Made by a program: the position numbers and the translations under genes
Assembly: GCA_008933995.1 (NCBI GenBank)
Contig: WARS01000645.1
Span: forward strand, 1,426,001-1,490,000
DNA from: Datnioides undecimradiatus
Lineage: Eukaryota; Chordata; Actinopteri; Lobotiformes; Datnioididae
DNA length: 64,000 bases
Direction of reading: 5' to 3'
Notes under the pieces: model-generated
What the model was told of the DNA's origin: nothing
Seen by the model: the letters and a program-made list of their open reading frames with translations, nothing else
The model's database searches: none
Shown here: positions 35,791 to 64,000 of the stretch, piece after piece
Position numbering within the stretch: the stretch's first letter is position 1
How the letters are laid out: each line of letters opens with the position of its first letter

Positions 35791-37032
35791 CACATTGTTT
35801 AAGGTTTTGTTCATTATAGGTTTAATTTTTTTTGCATCAAACTACTATCAAGTCAGAAAAGTTACCAAAATTGTCTGACACCCACAAATTCCAGTGGGAA
35901 GGAGTTACAAGCACAGTGAGGCCTTAACCCTTCAGGGTTCACGAGTTGTAGTTCAGCGGGTAGCCGGGTCACCTTTTAAGGGATACTGCTTTGCTCCTAT
36001 ACAATCCTCTGTCAGCAGGAAAGAGGCCAGGTAAATGGATTAAGTGTATAAAGAATCAATAGCCAATCACTTAGGCCAATGGAGTAAAGCCAAGAGCATT
36101 TGCTTGGTTGTGGCTGAGACTGAATAGTATTGTGTGTGTATGTGACTGTCACCATTTGGGTAGATGGTGCTCTTGAACAGCGTACTCTTAGTACAGCATA
36201 CTTAAGGACATCCTCTCTCTCAAGAACATTATGAAATCCATCAAGAATGAATTATGTCGTTATGTGCCCATGTCTCTAACTGCCCACAACTAATAAATGA
36301 CAGCAAGATAATGAGGACAAATGATAATGGAGCTGTAGTCACAGTACAGAAAGCTTCCAGGCTCATGGTTATTGCTCCCTTCAGTTACATTGTAATGCCA
36401 CCTCTGTCTCCGTTTCATGGCCCACATGTCCTTCACTCTCAATGAGGAAAAGGTGAATCTTTGTATAATAAGCGGACACACCGAGGACATCACTGAAGGC
36501 ACATTGAAGGTTTGACAGCGATCACAACGGTCAACTGTAATGTGAACCTTCTCTAAGATCTATTCTTTCAGTAGCTTGTAACTGTAATTATGTTCTGAGG
36601 TAACAATATATTTTATAGAGGGATAAGTCATATTTTTATAGTGTGTGTTAGTTGTCCTTAATGTAATCTCCCTGTGCTGTAAGGACAAAATGATCTGCTT
36701 GCAAGCAATTTTATTAATTGACTAGAGATTCATCAATCAGTTGTAGCTCTAAAGAGAACAAAGTCCTATTTCAGGAGCAGGTTAGTTGATAGACAAGGAC
36801 AAACTGTGTCTTTGAGATATTAAAATAGCACAGTCACAGCTACATGAGACTTTGTAGGGACAACAAATAATTAATGAACCACTCTGCTTAAAAGTCACAT
36901 TGACTTGACACTCAATTGACTTTAAATATAATGTCTTTTTGAGAGTTCACCATAACTGTTAAGAACATAAGAATGCCAGGGAGGAATACACAAGAAAGAC
37001 CATCAGGGTGGTCAGGTGAGTCAGCATCAAAA

Positions 37033-37068
37033 AAGCGTTTCTTTGAATCTATATTTAAAGAAACGCTT
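37033..37068. repeat. Perfect 12-bp inverted repeat
   Basis: AAGCGTTTCTTT and AAAGAAACGCTT with a 12-nt loop. The flank GTGGCCACTAGGGGTAGAAA is familiar from fish interspersed repeats, so this may be the tip of an old MITE. Confidence 0.7.
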
Positions 37069-37649
37069 GTGGCCACTAGGGGTAGAAAAACCCACAACAG
37101 ACAACCACCAAGTCACCAGATTACATAGTCGTAGGTAAACAGCTAGCAAACAGTAGCTTGTTTACACATCAAGCAGACACAGAGAAATATTCGCTTTCAA
37201 TTGAAGTCATATTTCTGGCCACCTGATGCATGTTGGTCCAATATTCATTCTTTTTTTTAGTTCTGCTTCTGATTTGTCAACTGTGATCTTGCCAACAAAC
37301 ATCTGGGTCTTTAAATGATTTACTTTCTTAATCAGCTAGTCACTAACAGCTGTTGGAAGTGGTTTAAATCAAAACAAGGAGCTAGAAGAGGCTGAAAAGC
37401 TTGAGCTGGGTGATACCGCTCAATGATTTCAGCATCATGAATGAACCTGTCTCACTGCATGGATACTTGCTTCAATATTAGTTTCAAAATGGTTAAGTCT
37501 GAAGAAGTCTTAAGTCTTTAAAGTGAAGTAAGTCTTTTAAGTGTTTGGGGGATTTCTGCTGGTGTTTATAAAGTGATGCTCCAACAGCCAGTGTCAGAGG
37601 AATGCTAACAAATGTGGCTTAAGTCTGTTTGTTTTTTGGTACCCAATGA

Positions 37650-38840
37650 CAGAACGCTAGCCACATGTATCCTGACTATAAGTTCTTTTAATCTTCTTTA
37701 CCTGGGGCTTTGAGGTTACATACCTCAAATAGTACTGTGGACTGGACAGCAGCAGGGATAGTGACTCCAGATACATGCCCTTTGCACTAAATAAAGTCTT
37801 TAGTTCACTGACAGCACATTTACATTTTGGAGGAACTTGTTGATCCGCCAACACTGTGGAAGGTCAGTGAGTGCATTATGCCATATGGGTGTTGAGGACT
37901 GACAACATATCTCAATGGTTGTCCACTGCGGTAACATATGGATTTAAATGCATCCATCAGGAGAGAAAGACAGGTTAGTTTTGCACTTTTCCAAACAACT
38001 GATTGTGGATTAAATGTGTTTAAGGTATTCCATCAAATTGCTAGAAAGAATTAAGAAAACTTCTGAAAACAGCACAGCAGGATGTTTCTCCAGGAGTGAC
38101 AGCAATATGATCTGGTAATCAAGGTTTTTCTTTTTAAGGATGACAACTACATCCATCACATTTTGCGCCCCTACACAGCAGAAGATTGTCATGTGCCCTT
38201 GGGTGGTATCTTTGAATTGAGAGGGATCCTGTCTGAACCAGTTCAAATTCCTGGCTTTGCATGAGAACCAGGTCAGTGCTTTGGTCAAGACCTTTGAGTG
38301 TTGTTCATTTCTAGAAAGCAGAATCTGTAGGCACTTGTTCAGAAACAGGGCAACTTACTGAACTAATTTGTGGAATTTTTCCTTAGTAGAGGAAAGTAGT
38401 GTCTCTTGGCCATTGGGCGACACAATCTGCATCTGTGTCCCAACACCAGCATCACCTTTTTACACACAAACACGCGGTCCTGTTGAAATGCACAGGATAT
38501 TATGCATGTTTGGTCATGGCATGTATATCCACAGTAGTATGTTTGGTTCACAGCTGATAAGGAAAGTGCAAAGGCTGAGACCTTGAAAGAAAACAGCTTT
38601 GAAAGACGCCACGGTGCACAGTTGAAGCATTTCTCTTCACATCTTTGAAGGTGTGAAGGAAGAAACACATCCTCCAAGTATATGTGATGGGGTGACTGTT
38701 TCCCTCTTCTCTGCAGCCAGTGCCCTTCAGGGCTTTGATCTCGTCCACAGCAGTTCAATCTGGGCCTCAGCTGTGGGAAAGAGCAGCAGGGCTTAACAGT
38801 ACAGAGCCCAAACAGAGCCCAGTAGATAGCAGGTGCTGGA
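37650..38840 (-). pseudogene. Possible decayed CENPK-like remnant
   Basis: CENPK is a kinetochore protein whose gene lies between ADAMTS6 and PPWD1 in mammals. Short minus-strand blocks echo it in the right order: IVSPNGQETLLSSTKEKFHK (around 38429-38358; human recalled IPLTEDVLITLGKEEFQK), then LQILLSRNEQ, then DYQIILLSLLEKHP (around 38120-38075; human EYKEKLLSTLGEFLEDHFP), then LLR/KIKR-like codons near 37740-37690. The frames do not join, with several stops and shifts between blocks, and a GTAAGT donor follows the first block, so it would be an unprocessed copy. The resemblance was judged by eye against remembered sequence and may be chance. Confidence 0.27.
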
Positions 38841-41800
38841 GCCGTGACCTTCCCATCACAGGCCAGCATTCCTGCCTGTCAGACCCCCCAGGTCCACGCA
38901 TGCACTGTCTCTAGCCACACCATCTGGAGCTGTTTGTCCTGCTGCACTGTGTTCAAATGGAAGAGTGTCCGAAACACTTCAAGCACTCATCGACAACACT
39001 GCAGTACCACCAAAACTTTGATTAAGAGCGATAAACCCTTAGAGAGCTATGTTGTTTATCGCTATGCTAATCCTTACACCTCCCACTTGGAGAATAAATA
39101 CACAAACAATTGCTGTCTTTAGGGCCAGAGCTATGATATGTCCTCAGGACCCCAGCCAAAAGCACAGGTCTGTTGGGTTTCAACTTGAGGGTGACGAATG
39201 ATTTCCAGATGAATCTTTGAAGCTCCAAACATTTACATATACTTGAACATTTTTGCATGTTTTTGTGCGTCCTCATTGTTGTTGGCACCTTACTGTGTCT
39301 GTATCTTGCACATATTTGTTTTGCAGCTCTTAAGGGATATTTAAAAGCTAATAAGCATCAACAGTGGCTTCTGTCACTGTTAGTGGCTTCCACTGAGAGT
39401 GCAGAATTTCAGTGAAGAGCAGAAATCTGCTCCCAATCCTCTCTACACCTCCTAAGCAGCTCGGGCCTAATGTGACCCACTGTGCTGTAAAATCACCTTG
39501 TCACATGTTCAAGTACATATTGCACATGTCAGAAAGACTAATATTATCCCCTTGACTGATACAATCAACATACTGGAATTAGACAGTCAAGCATTACCTT
39601 TCTGTTTTCTTCATTTTGTTGTAAACTCTCAGTGCAGTAAAGGCTAAAGGCTGGGTCACACCAGAAACGAGTAACATCAATGGAAATCCATGCCAACTTT
39701 CTTGATATGGTCAGTTTTGGTGATATTTGAATTTGCACCTTAAACAAAAACTGTGTGTCCTAATAGTGCTGACTTTTTAGTGGCGTGAAAGGCAATTTAT
39801 TAGCCACTTTAGCATCATGTTAATTCTCCCCTCTCAGAGTGAAGACTATTCAATAACAAAAGAAGATAGTTTGCACACAGTCATAGAAAATTCAATAGCT
39901 TAGATTTCTTATTTTCCAGATCCACTAACTTTTTATTGACAGAAAAGCTGCACAGTTGTGATCAAATGGCCATACTGGAGAAGACAGCAGAGCAGTAGAA
40001 AAGAAAAGTTGCACTTACGACTGACTAGCAAGTTAAAGGTATCTTAATGGCTACAGCAACTCCCCAAGAAGCCTAGGAGTCAATAGGCCTCCAAAACTAA
40101 GTATTTTGCAAACAATGCAAATTAATTTTGTTATACCACCTTCTGAGGTGGGCAGGCTTAGAGAAATACAAAGGTGAAGCAAACAAAATACTTGGCAATT
40201 AAAAGAAAAATACCTTAAAGCTGCATGTATTCTCTGCCATTATATTTTTAAATACTTAGATTGCTTAAAGGGAGCAGGTACGGAGTGAACGGTGAAGAAA
40301 ACTCTTCTGTTAGATTTTTTAAATACAATGAGCAATTATTGTAATTGAGTGTATGATCATACAATATAACATAATCATGTGCTTTCCTTTCGTGTGAAGT
40401 AGCCACCTCAGGGCTTTCAGGTCATCTGCAGATACAGAATCTCTCAGCCTGAACTCCATCACCTTCTTTTTTTTTCTCTTCCTCTTGTCGCCCTCAGCTC
40501 TGCAGGTTAGGACTAATGTAATCACAGACCCCTGCAGACAGACCAGTGCGGGAGACAGAAGCTGGGCCAGACGTACAGGTATTCTAAACTGGTTACATTA
40601 GACCAAACAGCCCATCTGTCTCCCTCTGTAATTGGACACTGTGGATTAGAAGGAGACGGCAGGGTTTCCCAGCCAAGTGGGCTAGTTACTGTTTATTTGG
40701 AATTAATTACCAAGGAGAGTGGAAACCTCACAGCTCCCAAAGAGTGAATCCAGACACTTGAGGCCAGGATGAGAGGAAGGAGAGTGCCATACCAAAGCTA
40801 TGGCAACAGAGCTGGGACATTTCAGACTGGTGCTACTCTCCTAGATAAGCTGACATTTATTATGTTTGAGTCTCAGATGATGATGCAGCTGGCCTGTCAG
40901 AGTTAGGTAGATAAGGACAAAAGCTTTCACAAACGTTGCCCTCCTTCTCCAATTCGGTCACCCTAAACGGAGGCAGCGAATGAATGGATTTCTTCAGCAG
41001 TGGTAACGGGTATCCTGGTGTGATGCCATTAGCTTTTCTCATGCCATGGGTGCTTTCCAAGAGTTGAGTGAAAGGACAAGAGTATATATCTCTTAAAGCC
41101 TGTGAGAACGGAGCATCCACCCTGGCACCAACACTCCTCATTTGATCCTCAGTACATGTTGAGCTCTTTCCTCTCACAGGGATCAGCCTGTGCACCACTA
41201 GACATGTTGTGCAGACATGTTTTGATGTGTTTTGACAGGCAAACGGGGGAAAAATGAATCCACTAACACACCACGTCTCTTTAAAAGCTGCTCTTTTTAT
41301 TGTATCTACTTTTTAAAAAAATGGGAGGTGGGGGCTGGTGAAGGGCTGCATCACTGCATTTTTTTCACTATGCTAAATTTCAGTTTGCATGCAGTGAAAT
41401 AAATGTACAAGTGAGACAACGCAATAAATTAGCATATAATTTACATTTGAAAAAAAAAATTAGTAACAGTGTACCAACATTAATACTGAATATAAAATAT
41501 AAGCAAATAATCACATGATGCTTTTCATTTGTCTTGCACTTTAGGTACAGGTATAAGCAATGTGACATTCAAACATCCAAGTTCACAGCAATGAGTACCA
41601 GTTTGATTGATTTCACTTTTTCTGGAGGCTCTGTGTCCCACAGCAAGCAGATGAGTTAGTCCAAGCAGTTTGAATTGATTTCAAATGCTTCTCAGCATCT
41701 ACCGTCCTTTTCCCAACTGCCTCATTCAAGGTTTGGTAACCAATAAAATCTGCTTGACATTGTCATACTGAAGGTGGCTACAAAAAAGTAGCAGCAGCAA

Positions 41801-42277
41801 AATTAGAAATTAGTTGTTAACAGCTTCAATGAGATCCTTGCACACTCCTACATTGTCTCTCAGATGTCTCCTACCGTACCTCCATAACGTCATAAGTGTG
41901 ATGGAGACGCTTTGTAGATGTTCCCTTTCACAACTCCAACACCAGCAGAACATCACCTTGGGTAAAGGGATCAGTTACAACTGGGTGAGTGTCCATTTTT
42001 GTTGGTAGCACAAACAACAATACGCGGTTAACAATGAAAATTCCCAGTGTGAGGTAAACAGATACAAACAAAACAATAACATGACCAGCATTTACCAACA
42101 GAGATATTGACAAGGATATTATTTCATATTGTTTGGATCCAGCCTCACTTTTAAGCACACTGGAGAGGGCTGAATGGAAGCAACCACTTGATAGCACCAG
42201 AAGCCTGGGAAGGCCGTAACCCACGGAGCAGAGCAGGAGGAAAAGAAGAGGTAAACACAGTACTCCATGGAAATTAA

Positions 42278-42301
42278 AAAAAATAAAATAAAATAAAATA
42301 A
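42278..42301. repeat. (AAAAT)n microsatellite
   Basis: Four copies of AAAAT/AAATA after a short A run. Confidence 0.85.
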
Positions 42302-42485
42302 AGAGGGGAAAAGCACCACTGAGTTGGCTGGTTTTTGTGTTTTCACTGAGGGACAAAGACGATGAGAGGGAAGAGGACAAGGGGGTAACTTTATCTGAAG
42401 GGGGTGTCTGAAGCCCGGATACGTGGTCTGGCAACATATCCATGATGAGTGTGATGTGTGTGTATATTTAGCTCTGGCCTTTTAC

Positions 42486-43398
42486 TTAAAGGAATAGTTA
42501 GACATTTTGGAAAGTTTGCACTTGTCCACTTTCTTGCTGGAAATAAGATCAATACCACCACAGCAAGCAGACGGGGTAAGGATTAGCTTAGCACAAAGAC
42601 TGGGAACAAGTGGAAACACCTAGCATAGAAGCAACTCTAAAGTTCACTAGGTAACTTGTTTTATACTGTTAGTTTAATCCACACCAGTGTAAAATGTTTT
42701 ACAAGGAGGTTATGTGCGTGCAATTTCTTGGCTGGACCAAGCCACCAGTGTCAAGGCTGCACTCTGATGATTGTGATTTTAGCATAGTGGCCAGATGAAT
42801 GTTAAAACTGCTGTGTTCATCATATTGTGCACTCTGAGCCACAAAAACCCTTCGAAATGAATCAATTTATCATTAAGAATGAAATATTTTTGGTTCAATA
42901 ACATAAACAATTTTCATAGCTATGAATAAGCCAATTTCCTTTCCTTTCTGGAGACTTCACTATAAGGTGCCAGGCAACCACCGGATACTCCAGGGCAAGA
43001 AATTATCTAGCACATAACACCCCATTAAACCAGAACTTGTTGTTTTTACCCAATGTTTCAGTTACATTTTGAATGAATCTGTGACACAGAATGCTTAGCC
43101 TGATGACAGGTATTAAAATGCAAAAAACTGAATGGCAAACTAAATAGTCAGTGACAATGATTTTTTGAACCAAACTGAATGAAACAAATTAGTACAGCAA
43201 ACTGATTTTTGAACAGAAATGAGAAGTAAAGTGTTAATGATTGCGCTTAAGTTGTGCTTGAAAATGAATATTTATATTTTTGGACAGAACCAGTCTAGTT
43301 GTTTCCTCCCACATCCAGTCTTTATGCTATGCTAAGCTAACCAACTGGCATAATGCAAATAACTCCCCGAATGTCAAAATGTCACACTACTCGTTTAA
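42486..43398. mobile_element. Fold-back (long inverted repeat) MITE-like element, near full length
   Basis: It starts TTAAAGGAATAGTTAGACAT and ends with the complement-like AATGTCACACTACTCGTTTAA. Going inward, both halves mirror each other: AGGATTAGCTTAGCACAAAG on the left against CTTTATGCTATGCTAAGCTA on the right, and GAGGTTATGTGCGTGC against TAGCACATAACACCCC. The centre lies near 42965-42990 (GTGCCAGGCAACCACC). I recognise this as an element common in percomorph genomes. No coding capacity; age moderate to old. Confidence 0.7.
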
Positions 43399-43673
43399 CA
43401 CTGATCAGTGCTAAAAACCCTCTGCGTTTGCTGCTGAAACCTAAAAATATGATCAACATTTGGTTGAGAGTAAGAAACGGTGACTGCACTGTGAATCCAA
43501 TGAATAAGCTGCTTCACAGAATATGCTCCTTCAAAATGAATCCTTCAATAGTCAACTGAAAGCTCCTCAATGGGATGTTTTGTAAAGGCCAGTCTGGTGT
43601 TTCATGGGACCCAGGCACAGTCAGCCAATATCTTCATACTACTTTTGGACTAATGACTGACACTGGGTGAACT

Positions 43674-43679
43674 TTTATT
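43674..43679 (-). terminator. adamts6: Nearest possible adamts6 poly(A) signal
   Basis: TTTATT on the plus strand (AATAAA on the gene strand) is the first canonical signal I find below the stop, giving a 3' UTR of about 0.92 kb. The mammalian gene has a long 3' UTR, so the true end may be further left (another TTTATT is at 41296-41301). Confidence 0.3.
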
Positions 43680-44596
43680 TGAGTGTTAGGAACTAAGGCA
43701 CCCGTCCAGGGAAAGAAAAAAGTGATTTATAAATCCTCCTATAACAACGTGGTATTTTCTGGTCCTGGATTAACATTATATATAATATACAAATCCTTAC
43801 AGTATATAAGGGTTTAACGTGTGTTACAGTATGTAATATTTTCATTCCAGCACAGAGACATTGAATATGAATTCAGTCACATTACATTCCCTTCCTTGAC
43901 AGTAGGCTACTATCTGACACAAACATGATTAGAGGACAATATCTCAGCTCTGTTTGGAATTGTACAATAAATATACAGTACGCTGATGGGGTTTCTCTGT
44001 CGTATTTGAGCGGTAAATTGGCAAAGTATTTACACGAAAAAGTGCACCGAAGCCGAAAGTCTGCCTGCCAATAGCACCATCACAATCATCCCAAAGACAG
44101 GAGTCCGACACTCTCAACTCCCACCCACCCCCATCTAGTGAGGAGTCCTCCCCTCTGTGTGTCCATCTCTGGGGTACATCCTCAGTGAGTGATGTGTCCA
44201 GCACTTTGGATTCATAAAACAAGAAACATGAAGGAAGACTAACAATGATATTAATAATTATTATTATAATAAAAATAACATCACCAACAAATAATCTTCC
44301 AAGTTCCACTTCACAGAAGTGAAAAATATTTTTTAAAATTAGTTTGTGTCAGCGTTGCAGGCTGAGCAGTGGTTTGGATTCCACCACGTTGGAGGGCAGG
44401 AGGATCAGGTGTGATAAATAGGGAAATTCTAACTTCTTATTTTGCCAGCGCCAATCTCTTCATCTGTCTTCCACTGGTCCAGAGGGTTTTGGTTTTTTCA
44501 GTCTGCCCTGTTTTCTTTATCTCTCCCATACAGTGCTGTATGAGCCTCCCTCCATCTTTCTCTCTCTCTCTACATTTCACTCCTGTGCTCCCAGGG

Positions 44597-64000
<19,404 letters not shown>

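Larger units (their letters stand above)
30083..43673. other. Gene-poor interval between cwc27 and adamts6
   Basis: The two genes converge here. Recognisable content: a hAT transposon (31124-31800), fold-back elements (32331-33004 and 42486-43398), a repeat shared with the adamts6 intron (about 35268-35790), a perfect 12-bp hairpin (37033-37068) and a decayed stretch with faint CENPK resemblance (about 37650-38840). Near 34205-34330 is a fragment resembling a common fish repeat (AGGTTTGGAATTTTTCAAGT). Nothing recognised at 30100-31100 or 39100-41900. Confidence 0.6.

Noticed and set aside
38363-38869. 168-codon minus-strand frame
   Set aside because: Cys-rich and without a known domain. It overlaps, in a different frame, the stretch with faint CENPK resemblance, so it is not treated as a gene.
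41928-42443. 171-codon minus-strand frame with hydrophobic runs
   Set aside because: Hydrophobicity comes from T-rich and AAAAT-repeat sequence; no family and no splice sites. It lies left of the adamts6 3' end and could at most be distal 3' UTR.

Overview
The window reads as nuclear DNA of a ray-finned fish, most likely a percomorph teleost. Three vertebrate genes are visible as GT-AG spliced exon series. Introns are short to medium, (CA/TG)n tracts are frequent, and the space between exons is full of decayed copies of interspersed repeats I recognise as common in percomorph genomes. There are no bacterial-type operons, no rRNA, no CRISPR array and no virus-like element that I could support.

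Layout. (1) 1-2865, minus strand: the first eight coding exons of ppwd1, a spliceosome-associated WD40/cyclophilin protein; the catalytic cyclophilin domain lies beyond the left edge. (2) 2866-3839: a sub-1-kb divergent promoter region. (3) 3840-29723, plus strand: the whole cwc27 gene, 14 coding exons and 479 codons, with exons in phase throughout and a poly(A) signal at 30077. Its introns of about 10.2, 7.5 and 4.2 kb carry microsatellites, a degenerate minisatellite and old repeats. (4) 30083-44596: a gene-poor stretch with a 677-bp non-autonomous hAT transposon with a perfect 8-bp target duplication, fold-back repeats, and a decayed stretch on the minus strand that faintly resembles CENPK. 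(5) 44597-62778, minus strand: the last ten coding exons of adamts6 (end of the cysteine-rich domain, spacer, four thrombospondin repeats, PLAC domain and stop). Its upstream exons lie beyond the right edge.

Together: PPWD1 and CWC27 are both nuclear cyclophilin-family proteins of the spliceosome, and here they are transcribed head to head from one short intergenic region. From memory, in human 5q12 the order is CWC27, ADAMTS6, CENPK, PPWD1. The tail-to-tail CWC27/ADAMTS6 pair is therefore shared with mammals, while PPWD1 sits on the other side. I found no previously undescribed system. The best candidates for a second look are a possible alternative last exon of cwc27 at 20154, the CENPK-like remnant, and the intact-looking hAT copy.
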